From Jeotgalibacillus soli (GTDB lineage Bacteria > Bacillota > Bacilli > Bacillales > Jeotgalibacillaceae): a stretch of DNA of 59,834 nt. The DNA lies in the NCBI RefSeq assembly GCF_000829435.1, contig NZ_JXRP01000005.1, positions 1 through 59,834 of the forward strand, read 5' to 3'. A program made the position numbers and the translations under genes. Below the pieces are notes generated by a model. The model saw only the letters and a program-made list of their open reading frames with translations, made no database searches and was not told the DNA's origin. Shown piece after piece: positions 48,282 through 57,290 of the stretch. The number at the start of each line of letters is the position of its first letter. Position 1 is the stretch's first letter.

Positions 48282-48689
<408 letters not shown>

Positions 48690-48868
48690 TTTTTCTGTAT
48701 AAAATTCGGATCCTTGTCCATACTGGGATCAGTAGATTCCTTCATGCAGAAATGAATGATCCAGTTGTTTTGCACAATGGGAACCGCAAACATGGGGAAT
48801 TTCGAACAGATTCTGTAGTTGGATCAAATAGTTCGGGATTTCGACGTTTTGAAGGAGGGTAAATTTGA
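48690..48868 (+). other. rpsK-rpoA intergenic segment
   Basis: 179 nt, the longest gap inside the spc-alpha cluster. Visible: TATAAA at 48698, and nested inverted repeats TGATCCA (48757-48763) / TGGATCA (48820-48826) and CGAAC (48803-48807) / GTTCG (48831-48835). No open frame. A leader for rpoA is possible. Confidence 0.35.
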
Positions 48869-49813
48869 ATGATCGAAATTGAAAAGCCAAAAATTGAGAC
48901 GGTTGAGATCAGCGATGATGCCAAGTACGGAAAATTCGTTGTAGAGCCACTTGAGCGTGGATATGGTACAACATTGGGTAACTCCTTGCGTCGTATCCTA
49001 TTATCTTCACTCCCTGGTGCTGCTATCACTTCAATTCAGGTTGATAGTGTTCTTCACGAGTTTTCAACGATTGAAGGCGTTGTAGAAGACGTTACAACTA
49101 TCATTTTGAATATCAAGAAGTTGGCATTAAAGATCTATTCAGATGAAGAAAAGACACTTGAAATTGATGTTCAAGGTGATGGTGTGATCACCGCAGCTGA
49201 TATTACGCATGACAGTGATGTTGAAATTCTTAACCCTGACCTGTACATCGCTACAATCGGCAAAAACGGACATCTTCGTATGCGTTTATCTGCATCAAGA
49301 GGTCGTGGATACACACCTGCTGACCAAAATAAACGTGAAGATCTTCCGATCGGTGTAATTCCTATCGACTCAATTTATACACCAGTTTCTCGTGTAAACT
49401 ATCAAGTAGAAAATACTCGTGTTGGTCAAATGACGAACTTCGATAAGCTTTCACTTGATGTCTGGACAGACGGCAGTATTGGCCCGAAAGAAGCAGTTGC
49501 TTTAGGTGCTAAAATTCTGACCGAACACCTTAATATCTTTGTAGGATTGACCAATGAAGCACAGAATGCCGAAATCATGGTGGAAAAAGAAGAAGATCAG
49601 AAAGAGAAAGTTCTAGAGATGACGATCGAAGAACTAGATCTATCGGTTCGTTCTTACAACTGCCTGAAGCGTGCAGGAATCAACACAGTCCAAGAGCTGT
49701 CTAACAAGTCAGAAGAGGACATGATGAAAGTGCGTAACCTTGGCCGTAAATCTTTAGAAGAAGTTAAGGCGAAATTAGATGAACTTGGTCTTGGTCTTCG
49801 TAAAGAGGACTGA
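48869..49813 (+). CDS. rpoA: DNA-directed RNA polymerase subunit alpha
   Basis: 314 aa. The N-terminal assembly domain ([14 protein letters not shown]) and the C-terminal domain with helix-hairpin-helix ([19 protein letters not shown], then [15 protein letters not shown]) bind UP elements and activators. SD GAAGGAGGG. Confidence 0.98.
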   Translation: MIEIEKPKIETVEISDDAKYGKFVVEPLERGYGTTLGNSLRRILLSSLPGAAITSIQVDSVLHEFSTIEGVVEDVTTIILNIKKLALKIYSDEEKTLEIDVQGDGVITAADITHDSDVEILNPDLYIATIGKNGHLRMRLSASRGRGYTPADQNKREDLPIGVIPIDSIYTPVSRVNYQVENTRVGQMTNFDKLSLDVWTDGSIGPKEAVALGAKILTEHLNIFVGLTNEAQNAEIMVEKEEDQKEKVLEMTIEELDLSVRSYNCLKRAGINTVQELSNKSEEDMMKVRNLGRKSLEEVKAKLDELGLGLRKED

Positions 49814-49878
49814 ACTGTTCTAAAATGACTAGAATCATCCGAAGATAGACACAACTTTAACAAAGGAGGGAACCCTTC

Positions 49879-50259
49879 ATGGCTTACAGAAAGTTAGGAC
49901 GTACAAGCTCTCAGCGTAAGGCACTACTTCGTGATCTTACTACTGACTTGATCGTCAGCGAACGTATCGAAACAACTGAAGCACGTGCGAAAGAACTTCG
50001 CTCTGTTGCTGAAAAAATGATCACACTTGGAAAACGCGGTGACTTGCACGCACGTCGTCAAGCAGCTGCTTACATCCGTCGCGAACTTACAACAACGAAG
50101 GACGAAGAAGGCAATGAAAAGTCTGTATTCGCACTTCAAAAATTATTTGACGATGTAGCACCACGCTACGCTGAACGTCAAGGTGGATATACACGTATCA
50201 TGAAAGTTGGTCCACGTCGCGGAGACGGCGCACCAATGGTAATCATTGAGCTAGTATAA
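49879..50259 (+). CDS. rplQ: 50S ribosomal protein L17
   Basis: 126 aa. [20 protein letters not shown] start and [19 protein letters not shown] end. A few residues longer than B. subtilis L17 because of a charged loop ([10 protein letters not shown]) near residues 77-86, a variable site in the family. Last ribosomal gene of the cluster. Confidence 0.98.
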   Translation: MAYRKLGRTSSQRKALLRDLTTDLIVSERIETTEARAKELRSVAEKMITLGKRGDLHARRQAAAYIRRELTTTKDEEGNEKSVFALQKLFDDVAPRYAERQGGYTRIMKVGPRRGDGAPMVIIELV

Positions 50260-50272
50260 TTCATCACAACTC

Positions 50273-50318
50273 AGAGGGCGGAACAGTTAGAGCCTAACTG
50301 GTCTCGCCCTCTTTCTTT
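50273..50318 (+). terminator. Terminator after rplQ
   Basis: Long hairpin: AGAGGGCG with CGCCCTCT and inner CAGTTAG with CTAACTG around AGC, then TTTCTTT. Confidence 0.9.
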
Positions 50319-50337
50319 AAACAGCTTTAACGATCAT

Positions 50338-50366
50338 ACGACACGCAAAAAGCAGAGTGTTATGAT
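50338..50366 (+). promoter_or_regulatory. Candidate promoter of the ecfA1-ecfA2-ecfT leader
   Basis: Extended -10 TG-T-TATGAT (-10 at 50361-50366) with ACGACA 17 nt upstream (50338-50343). It lies between the rplQ terminator and the attenuator-like element. Confidence 0.5.
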
Positions 50367-50397
50367 GAGTAGCTCCGGCTATCTCGTTTAGCTCTTA

Positions 50398-50494
50398 GCA
50401 CCTCATTCATCCATCGTCACAGTGGATCTGGAACGTCATAATTTTTTATGAATGAAGCGAGCGCATTTCCTTGAATGAGGTGCGCGCTTTTTTT
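50398..50494 (+). promoter_or_regulatory. Attenuator-like leader element upstream of ecfA1
   Basis: Segment 1, GCACCTCATTCA (50398-50409), is perfectly complementary to segment 3, TGAATGAGGTGC (50472-50483). Segment 3 is also the 3' part of a terminator hairpin, GCGCATTTC (50461-50469) with GAGGTGCGC (50477-50485), followed by GC and seven T. Segment 2, ATGAATGA (50448-50455), can instead pair with TCATTCAT (50403-50410). This gives terminator, antiterminator and anti-antiterminator options. No known riboswitch family recognised. Confidence 0.5.
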
Positions 50495-50779
50495 GTATTT
50501 TAGGGATTAATAAAAATATAGACCTCCTTTAGCATACAGTTTAACCGAAGTCGCAAGTCAATCGTTGCCAGAAGGTAAAAAATGCTTTAGCATTCGCCTT
50601 ATGATTGTCGCGGCTGAATGCCTGCTTCGGCTTTTTAGTAAATCCAGCTTCAGCAGCTAGTATATCAGGAGGATAAGCCACAAAACCCAGTTTGCATGAA
50701 TATCGACTGGATTATGATTACTCATGATTATCTGGGCTATGCAAGCCGCTTGCACTTTTTAGATGGGAGACGTAGGCAG
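50495..50779 (+). other. Remaining ecfA1 leader
   Basis: No gene. Contains CCTCCT (50523-50528), complementary to an orphan SD-like AGGAGG (50667-50672) that has no start codon at proper distance. Also a small AATGC-TTTA-GCATT hairpin near 50580 and GCAA/TTGC near 50553-50568. Confidence 0.35.
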
Positions 50780-51619
50780 ATGAAAAAACCAATCATTTCC
50801 TTAGATTCGATCACATTTCGCTATCCTAATTCTGTACATGATGTATTAAAACAAGTGTCCTTTTCAATTCATGAAGGTGAATGGGTCGCGATTGTTGGAC
50901 ATAACGGGTCAGGTAAGTCAACACTGGCAAAATTAATTAATGGACTCTATTTTCCGGAAAACGGGGAGATTCATATAGCTGGAATTAAGCTCGATAACAG
51001 CACTGTATGGGATACAAGAAAACATATTGGAATGGTTTTTCAGAACCCTGATAATCAATTCGTTGGAACGACTGTGCAAGATGATGTGGCTTTTGGCTTG
51101 GAGAACCATGGTGTTCCTTACGAAGATATGGTCAAACGCGTAATCGGAGCACTTAAGCAGGTGAAAATGGATGACTTTCTAAATCAAGAGCCACACCATC
51201 TGTCGGGTGGTCAGAAGCAGCGGGTCGCCATAGCAAGTGTTCTTGCGCTTAGACCTGATATCATTATTTTGGATGAAGCAACCTCAATGCTTGATCCACA
51301 TGGCAGAGAGGAAATTATCTCATTGGTCCGACAGCTAAAGGAAGTACAAGGCTTGACGGTATTGTCCATTACGCATGATTTAGAAGAGGCTGCGAAAGCA
51401 GATCGTATTATCGTCATGAATGATGGAGAAGTTTTTCAAACGGGAACACCAGATGAAATTTTTAAGCTTGGCGATGAGCTCGTAAAGCTTGGACTTGATC
51501 TGCCATTTCCAATAAAAATGGCGAATACGTTTAAAGAGCAGGGCGTTCCACTACAGGGACAATATTTAACTGAAGAAGAGTTGGTGATTGAGCTATGGAC
51601 ATCTCACTTCAAAAAGTAG
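50780..51619 (+). CDS. ecfA1: Energy-coupling factor transporter ATPase EcfA1
   Basis: 279 aa ABC ATPase. Walker [10 protein letters not shown] (40-48), Q-loop [10 protein letters not shown], signature LSGGQKQR, Walker [13 protein letters not shown], switch His in SITHDLEEA. With EcfA2 and EcfT it forms the shared energy module for vitamin and metal S-components encoded elsewhere. An in-frame ATG at 50696 exists, but 50780 (MKKPIISL) has SD GGGAG and the family N-terminus. Overlaps ecfA2 by 25 nt. Confidence 0.93.
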   Translation: MKKPIISLDSITFRYPNSVHDVLKQVSFSIHEGEWVAIVGHNGSGKSTLAKLINGLYFPENGEIHIAGIKLDNSTVWDTRKHIGMVFQNPDNQFVGTTVQDDVAFGLENHGVPYEDMVKRVIGALKQVKMDDFLNQEPHHLSGGQKQRVAIASVLALRPDIIILDEATSMLDPHGREEIISLVRQLKEVQGLTVLSITHDLEEAAKADRIIVMNDGEVFQTGTPDEIFKLGDELVKLGLDLPFPIKMANTFKEQGVPLQGQYLTEEELVIELWTSHFKK

Positions 51620-52461
51620 AATATCGATATGCAGCAGGATCACCATTCGAGAAGTTGGCAATAGAAGACGTTTCTTTTTCGGTTCCAAGCGGACAATACG
51701 TCGCAATTATTGGCCACACGGGTTCAGGTAAATCAACAGTTCTGCAGCACTTAAATGCTCTCTTAAAGCCAACTGCAGGGTCTGTCGTAATCGGTGATCG
51801 TACGGTCCGGGCTGGGCGAAAGGAAAAAGAACTGAAGTCAATTCGCCAAAAGGTAGGGATTGTTTTTCAGTTTCCTGAGCAGCAGCTGTTTGAGGAAACC
51901 GTGCTAAAGGATATTTGCTATGGACCGATGAATTTCGGTGTGAGTGAAGAAGAAGCAAAAAACCGTGCTGAATACTGGATTGAAGAGGTTGGTCTTTCAA
52001 GAGAAATTTTGAATCAGTCTCCATTTGATTTATCAGGCGGTCAGATGCGTCGTGTTGCCATTGCAGGTGTGCTTGCCATGCAGCCGGACCTCATTGTATT
52101 GGATGAGCCAACGGCGGGTCTGGACCCCCGTGGAAGAAAAGAAATGATGGATATGTTCTACCGTCTTCATAAAGAACGAAATCTATCCATGATTTTAGTC
52201 ACCCACAGCATGGAGGATGCATCTGTGTATGCAGATAAAATTGTCATCATGCATAAAGGGAAAAAAGTACATGAAGGAACACCGAGAGAAATCTTTGCTG
52301 ATGCCGAGAAGCTTAAGCAATGGGATCTAAGTGTACCCGAGGTCGTTCACTTCCAGCGTCTTCTAGAACATAAGACGGGCATACTTTTTCCGGTCGTATG
52401 TTTAACGATGGAAGAGCTTGTGGCTCAGTGGAAGCAGCTGTCAGGAGGACACCCGTTATGA
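51595..52461 (+). CDS. ecfA2: Energy-coupling factor transporter ATPase EcfA2
   Basis: 288 aa ABC ATPase. Walker [10 protein letters not shown] (40-48), [13 protein letters not shown], signature LSGGQMRR, Walker [20 protein letters not shown] switch. Pairs with EcfA1 as a heterodimer below EcfT. Overlaps ecfT by four bases (ATGA). Confidence 0.95.
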   Translation: MDISLQKVEYRYAAGSPFEKLAIEDVSFSVPSGQYVAIIGHTGSGKSTVLQHLNALLKPTAGSVVIGDRTVRAGRKEKELKSIRQKVGIVFQFPEQQLFEETVLKDICYGPMNFGVSEEEAKNRAEYWIEEVGLSREILNQSPFDLSGGQMRRVAIAGVLAMQPDLIVLDEPTAGLDPRGRKEMMDMFYRLHKERNLSMILVTHSMEDASVYADKIVIMHKGKKVHEGTPREIFADAEKLKQWDLSVPEVVHFQRLLEHKTGILFPVVCLTMEELVAQWKQLSGGHPL

Positions 52462-53255
52462 TGGAGAAAATGATCTTTGGGCGATATATCCCAGCTGATT
52501 CCATCGCACACCGTTTGGATCCGCGAGCGAAGCTGCTTTTTGTTTTTATTTTTATCGGTATTATTTTTTTGGCTAATAATGGTTGGGCGTACGGAGCCGC
52601 GGCCGCCTTTACGGTTCTTTCAATTTGGCTATCCGGTGTTACGATCCGTTTTTTAATAAAAGGGCTGAAGCCGGTCATGATCATCATTGCGATCACCTTT
52701 GTGCTGCAAATCTTTTTTGCTCGCGAAGGGGATATAATTGTCGACCTTGGCTTTGTGACGATTTACGAAGAAGGCGTACGGCAAGCGATTTTTATTTCAA
52801 CAAGATTTTTGCTGTTGGTCTTTATGACATCCTTACTAACGCTGACAACTACGCCAATTTCGATAACAGACGGACTTGAAAGTCTTTTAAACCCATTAAA
52901 GAAAATTAAATTTCCGGCTCATGAACTTGCCCTCATGATGTCGATTGCCCTTCGCTTTATTCCAACCTTAATGGATGAAACGGATAAGGTGATGAAAGCA
53001 CAAATGGCCAGAGGATCTGATATGTCCAGCGGACCGCTTAAGGATCGTCTGAAAGCGGTGGTACCGTTAATGATTCCGCTATTTGTTAATGCATTTAAAC
53101 GGGCAGAAGATCTAGCAATAGCAATGGAAGTTCGGGGCTATCGAGGAGGAGAAGGCCGTACAAAGTATCGTTTATTGAAATGGCATGGACGAGACACTCT
53201 TGCTCTTCTTTCTCTCGTTGGGCTCACGGTGTTGCTAGTATTGCTTCGTGGATAA
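52458..53255 (+). CDS. ecfT: Energy-coupling factor transporter membrane protein EcfT
   Basis: 265 aa, several membrane spans at the N-terminal half and C-terminus. The two coupling-helix motifs that grip the ATPases are visible: MARGSD near 190 and EVRGYRGG near 225. ATGATG start, first ATG coupled to the ecfA2 stop. Scaffolds S-components for substrate uptake. Confidence 0.95.
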   Translation: MMEKMIFGRYIPADSIAHRLDPRAKLLFVFIFIGIIFLANNGWAYGAAAAFTVLSIWLSGVTIRFLIKGLKPVMIIIAITFVLQIFFAREGDIIVDLGFVTIYEEGVRQAIFISTRFLLLVFMTSLLTLTTTPISITDGLESLLNPLKKIKFPAHELALMMSIALRFIPTLMDETDKVMKAQMARGSDMSSGPLKDRLKAVVPLMIPLFVNAFKRAEDLAIAMEVRGYRGGEGRTKYRLLKWHGRDTLALLSLVGLTVLLVLLRG

Positions 53256-53267
53256 GGAGGACCGTAT

Positions 53268-54017
53268 ATGCCGCGAATAAAATGTGTCGTATCATATGAC
53301 GGCTCAGGGTTTGCTGGCTACCAGGTGCAGCCAGGCATGCGTACGGTTCAACTTGAGCTTGAGCGCGCGCTGAAAAAAATTCATAAGGGCGTACCAACGT
53401 TCGTTTCTGCGAGCGGGCGTACAGACTCGGGTGTGCATGCAGTCGGGCAGGTGATCCATTTTGACACGGATTTTCATATACCTGATGAAAAGTGGCCGAC
53501 CGTCCTTAATCAACGGCTGCCACACGATGTTGTCGTGCTGGAGGCTGCTGCGATGTCCGCTGATACCTTCCATGCCCGTTTTTCAGTAGTGGCAAAGGAA
53601 TATCGATATCACTTAAACAGGGGACAGCACAGGAGCCCGTTTCGCCGTAATTATGCTTTTTATGAATCGAGGCCGTTGAATATTGCTTTAATGCAGGAAG
53701 CCGCACAGTATTTTGTCGGCACACATGATTTTACGAGTTTTTGTTCAATCAAAACAGAGGTCGCTGATCGAACCAGGACGATCGAACGATTTGATATTGT
53801 TGAACAAGGAGAAGAATGGATTTTTTCCGTAAAAGGCAATGGGTTTTTATATAATATGGTTCGCATCATGATTGGGACCTTACTTGGGGTAGGGTACGGA
53901 CGCTTTAAACCGGAGGATATTCCTGATATGCTGGCAGCAAAAGATCGTAACCGTGCAGGCAAAACAGCTCCTGCACATGGTCTTTATTTATGGCAAGTCG
54001 ATTACAAAGAAGTATAA
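53268..54017 (+). CDS. truA: tRNA pseudouridine(38-40) synthase TruA
   Basis: 249 aa. Catalytic Asp in GRTDSGVHA (D53). The C-terminal GNGFLYNMVRIMIGTLLGVG block is conserved. Modifies U38-U40 in the anticodon arm. SD AAGGAGG; 12 nt after ecfT. Confidence 0.97.
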   Translation: MPRIKCVVSYDGSGFAGYQVQPGMRTVQLELERALKKIHKGVPTFVSASGRTDSGVHAVGQVIHFDTDFHIPDEKWPTVLNQRLPHDVVVLEAAAMSADTFHARFSVVAKEYRYHLNRGQHRSPFRRNYAFYESRPLNIALMQEAAQYFVGTHDFTSFCSIKTEVADRTRTIERFDIVEQGEEWIFSVKGNGFLYNMVRIMIGTLLGVGYGRFKPEDIPDMLAAKDRNRAGKTAPAHGLYLWQVDYKEV

Positions 54018-54072
54018 ATAAATATTTTACAAAAAAAATTAGTAAAACAACTCAACCTGGTGTGACATTCTC

Positions 54073-54101
54073 TTGACAGAGTACCGTAGACGTTATATTA
54101 T
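54073..54101 (+). promoter_or_regulatory. Promoter of rplM-rpsI
   Basis: TTGACA (54073-54078), a 17-nt spacer and TATTAT (54096-54101). Confidence 0.82.
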
Positions 54102-54109
54102 AGCATATG

Positions 54110-54190
54110 GTATGTATTTCATCCCCACGATAAGCCCCGGAACTTATCTGTGTTGCGTATAAATACGGCTTGTGAAACAGTAGCAATAAA
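54110..54190 (+). ncRNA. Ribosomal protein L13 leader
   Basis: A 5' leader at the position and with the look of the Bacillales L13 leader: CCCCACGATAAG, CCGGAACTTATC and GTTGCGTATAAATACGGC, giving a GATAAG/CTTATC stem (54127-54149 region). Expected to mediate L13 autoregulation (family knowledge). Edges approximate. Confidence 0.7.
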
Positions 54191-54225
54191 CAATAATAGT
54201 AATTTACATTTTAGGAGGGTAACTC

Positions 54226-54663
54226 ATGCGTACAACATTCATGGCAAAAGGTCACGAAGTAGAACGTCAATGGCTCGTGATCGACGCAGCAGGCAAGACT
54301 CTTGGACGTCTTTCCAGCGAAGTTGCGTCTATCTTGCGTGGTAAACATAAAGCAACATTTACACCAAACGTTGACACTGGTGATCATGTAATTATCATCA
54401 ATGCTGAAAAAATCGAACTTACAGGTAAAAAGCTAACTGACAAGATTTACTACCGTCACAGCTTACACCCAGGTGGTTTGAAACAGCGTACTGCGCTTGA
54501 AATGCGCACTAATTATCCAACAAAAATGCTTGAACTTTCTATCAAAGGTATGCTTCCAAAGAATTCTCTTGGTCGTCAAATCTTCAAGAAGCTTCACGTA
54601 TTTGCTGGACCAGAACATCCACACCAAGCACAACAACCAGTTGCTTACGAGCTTCGCGGTTAA
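54226..54663 (+). CDS. rplM: 50S ribosomal protein L13
   Basis: 145 aa. Early assembly protein. [14 protein letters not shown] and [10 protein letters not shown] are family blocks, and [16 protein letters not shown] lies near the C-terminus. SD TAGGAGGGT. Pairs with rpsI as in nearly all bacteria. Confidence 0.98.
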   Translation: MRTTFMAKGHEVERQWLVIDAAGKTLGRLSSEVASILRGKHKATFTPNVDTGDHVIIINAEKIELTGKKLTDKIYYRHSLHPGGLKQRTALEMRTNYPTKMLELSIKGMLPKNSLGRQIFKKLHVFAGPEHPHQAQQPVAYELRG

Positions 54664-54688
54664 TTAATTTTAAGAGGAGGTTATTATC

Positions 54689-55081
54689 TTGGCACAAGTT
54701 CAATATATTGGAACAGGTCGTCGTAAAAGTTCTGTAGCCCGTGTACGCCTCGTACCTGGCGACGGACAAATCGTTATCAACGGACGCGAAGTTGAAAACT
54801 ACATCCCGTTCGCAGCACTACGCGAAGTAATTAAACAACCGCTTGCTATCACTGAAACTATTGGTAGCTACAACGTTTTAGTTAACGTTAATGGTGGAGG
54901 ATACACTGGACAAGCTGGCGCAATCCGTCACGGTATTTCTCGTGCATTGCTTCAAGCAGACCCAGAGTTCCGTGCATCACTTAAGAGTGCAGGTCTTCTA
55001 ACTCGTGACTCTCGTATGAAAGAGCGTAAGAAGCCAGGTCTTAAAGGCGCTCGTCGTGCACCTCAGTTCTCAAAACGTTAA
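54689..55081 (+). CDS. rpsI: 30S ribosomal protein S9
   Basis: 130 aa. [16 protein letters not shown] start; the C-terminal tail [14 protein letters not shown] ends in the Lys-Arg that touches P-site tRNA. TTG start with SD AAGAGGAGG. Confidence 0.98.
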   Translation: MAQVQYIGTGRRKSSVARVRLVPGDGQIVINGREVENYIPFAALREVIKQPLAITETIGSYNVLVNVNGGGYTGQAGAIRHGISRALLQADPEFRASLKSAGLLTRDSRMKERKKPGLKGARRAPQFSKR

Positions 55082-55102
55082 TCTGGACTTCATCGTCCTT
55101 TC

Positions 55103-55137
55103 AAAAATCCTCAGCCCTTGTGGCTGAGGATTTTTTT
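55103..55137 (+). terminator. Terminator after rpsI
   Basis: AATCCTCAGCC pairs with GGCTGAGGATT around CTTGT, flanked by A and followed by T. Confidence 0.93.
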
Positions 55138-55386
55138 GTCGTTTTGAGGGATTGATGCAAGTAGAGTGGAGGAAGGAAATTTATTGCGAGCTTCACATAA
55201 TGAGTCAAAAGTCCCGAATCTCGGATAAAATTTTTGAGCTTCGATAACCAACTCGGAACGTCAACCAGAGCACCCGTTTTTATGCTTGTCGGGACTAAGC
55301 AAGCCGCCTCTGCTTTTCTACTCTTCTACTCTTTTCACGACGAGCATATACTGATGCATCAATGAGTGGAGGCAGGGGAGCGACAG

Positions 55387-56106
55387 TTGAAAAAAAAGAT
55401 ATTCTTGCTTGCGTTCATTTTAGGGATGATCTTGGTGTTCAGTTTTAGAATTGATCGGTTGGTGATAAATGCAATTGAGGAATGGAAGATGCCGCTGTCT
55501 GGAAAGATTATTGTCCTAGATCCTGGACACGGAGGAGCAGATGGAGGGGCGGCAGTTGAAACGATACTGGAGAAGCATCTGACACTCCGTATAGCAAATA
55601 ACCTTCGTGCTTATCTTGAAGAACAAGGGGCAATTGTAAGGATGACGAGAGAAACGGATAAAGATCTCGCTGATGAAAGTACAACAGGGTTACGAGACCG
55701 TAAAAGAGAAGATTTGAAAAAAAGGCTAGACCTATTAAATGACCCAAAAAACGATCTCTTTATAAGCATTCATCTCAATGCGATTCCTCAAACCCAGTGG
55801 AGCGGGGCGCAAACCTTTTATACCACCTACCATGATGACAATAAGCGCATTGCCCGCTTTATTCAACACGAGCTAGTTCGCCATCTGCCAGAAAACAATC
55901 GAAAAGCGAAGACGATTGATGGCATTTATGTACTGAGTCATGCAAATACACCTGGTGTGTTGGTGGAAGCAGGATTTCTTTCAAATCCAGAGGAGCGTTA
56001 TTGGTTATTGCAGGAGGAGTATCAGCAACAAATTGCTGCAGCCATCTATCTTGGTATTTTACGTCATTATTCAAACGAAGAAGATCTTCCAGAAGATTTA
56101 GAATAG
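55387..56106 (+). CDS. cwlD: N-acetylmuramoyl-L-alanine amidase CwlD
   Basis: 239 aa. An N-terminal membrane anchor or signal (about 3-22) precedes an Amidase_3 domain. Zinc-site LDPGHGGADGG, SIHLNA and catalytic VLVEAGFLSN are intact. CwlD trims stem peptides so that PdaA can make muramic delta-lactam in spore cortex. TTG start 55387 with SD AGGGGAG. In B. subtilis it is sigma-E dependent; only a vague sigma-E-like CATATACT is seen at 55345. The genes ybaJ and ybaK that precede cwlD in B. subtilis are absent. Confidence 0.93.
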   Translation: MKKKIFLLAFILGMILVFSFRIDRLVINAIEEWKMPLSGKIIVLDPGHGGADGGAAVETILEKHLTLRIANNLRAYLEEQGAIVRMTRETDKDLADESTTGLRDRKREDLKKRLDLLNDPKNDLFISIHLNAIPQTQWSGAQTFYTTYHDDNKRIARFIQHELVRHLPENNRKAKTIDGIYVLSHANTPGVLVEAGFLSNPEERYWLLQEEYQQQIAAAIYLGILRHYSNEEDLPEDLE

Positions 56107-56145
56107 AAGTAAGATACAGACCCCTTTCACAGACTTATCTTTTCG

Positions 56146-56166
56146 CCTATGTTATACTGACATAGG
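56146..56166. promoter_or_regulatory. Palindrome at the salA promoter
   Basis: Perfect inverted repeat CCTATGT (56146-56152) / ACATAGG (56160-56166) surrounding TATACT (56154-56159), a plausible -10 of salA. No good -35 is seen. May be a repressor operator. Confidence 0.4.
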
Positions 56167-56198
56167 ATGTAAACGAATTCAATGAAGGGGTGTCTAAG

Positions 56199-57251
56199 GT
56201 GATTACAGAACAACAAGTGCACGAATTGATTGGTTCCATGAAAGATCCAATCTTACATACATCAATTGCTGAAACAGGCGGTATTGTGGAAGTAAGCATA
56301 AAAGAAGAAAAGCAGCATGTCAGTGTGAAAATTGCACTTGCCAAAACAGGTACTGCTGAACAAATGCAGCTTCAAATGGCTGTTGTCGATGCGTTGAAAA
56401 AAGCGGGAGCACAATCAGTCGGTATACGATTTACGGAATTACCGCCAGAAGCGCTTGAGCAATTCCGAGGAACAGCCGGAGATGCTGTAGAGAACAATTT
56501 GCTTTCGCCAACAAATAAAGTTCAATTTATTGCCGTGGCAAGCGGAAAAGGAGGAGTAGGAAAGTCTACTGTCTCCGTTAATCTTGCTGTTTCTCTTGCA
56601 CGTCTTGGCAAAAAGGTTGGCCTGATCGATGCGGATATATACGGTTTTAGTGTTCCGGATATGATGGGGATTAATAAACGCCCTGTTGTGCGTGGAGAAC
56701 GCATTATACCAGTGGACCGCTTTGGTGTAAAAGTCATCTCAATGGCATTTTTTGTGGAAGATAATGCGCCGGTTATTTGGCGCGGGCCAATGCTAGGGAA
56801 GATGCTGAACAGCTTCTTTACAGAAGTAGAATGGGGAGAGCTTGATTATTTACTGCTTGACCTTCCGCCGGGGACTGGTGACGTCGCGCTTGATGTCCAT
56901 GCTATGCTTCCATCAAGTAAAGAAATCATTGTCACCACACCCCATCCAACAGCCGCCTTTGTTGCAGCTAGAGCGGGTGCTATGGCACTCCAAACAGAAC
57001 ATACAATTCTAGGTGTTGTTGAGAACATGTCCTTTTATGAAAGTAAAAAGACGGGAGAACGTGAATATGTATTTGGACAAGGAGGAGGAGAGAAGTTAGC
57101 GGACGAACTTCGCACCGATCTGCTTGGAAAACTTCCTCTGCAGCAGCCGGATTGGGATGAGAATGATTTTGCACCTTCTGTATATGGGGAAGACCACCGT
57201 CTCGGAAAACTCTATTCAGACATCGCACAGCAGGTAATTGATCGCACGTAA
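56199..57251 (+). CDS. salA: Mrp/NBP35-family ATPase SalA
   Basis: 350 aa. N-terminal DUF59/MIP18-like domain (about 1-90), then a ParA/MinD-type ATPase with deviant Walker A GKGGVGKS (117-124), DADIYGFSVPDMMG, and LDLPPGTGD. B. subtilis SalA binds DNA and represses scoC, raising exoprotease production. Related Mrp proteins carry iron-sulfur clusters. GTG start 56199 with SD AAGGGGTG; GTG 56190 lies in the SD. Confidence 0.93.
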   Translation: MITEQQVHELIGSMKDPILHTSIAETGGIVEVSIKEEKQHVSVKIALAKTGTAEQMQLQMAVVDALKKAGAQSVGIRFTELPPEALEQFRGTAGDAVENNLLSPTNKVQFIAVASGKGGVGKSTVSVNLAVSLARLGKKVGLIDADIYGFSVPDMMGINKRPVVRGERIIPVDRFGVKVISMAFFVEDNAPVIWRGPMLGKMLNSFFTEVEWGELDYLLLDLPPGTGDVALDVHAMLPSSKEIIVTTPHPTAAFVAARAGAMALQTEHTILGVVENMSFYESKKTGEREYVFGQGGGEKLADELRTDLLGKLPLQQPDWDENDFAPSVYGEDHRLGKLYSDIAQQVIDRT

Positions 57252-57276
57252 AAAGGAGGCTTCGGCCTCCTTTTTT
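57251..57276. terminator. Bidirectional terminator between salA and gerD
   Basis: AAAGGAGGC-TTCG-GCCTCCTTT with A run on one side and T run on the other, so it can serve both converging genes. Confidence 0.9.
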
Positions 57277-57290
57277 ATTGAGCAAATTTG

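Noticed and set aside
50696-50779. Longer EcfA1 starting at 50696
   Set aside because: The extra 28 residues are not ABC-like, the SD at 50667-50672 is too far away, and 50780 fits the family start.
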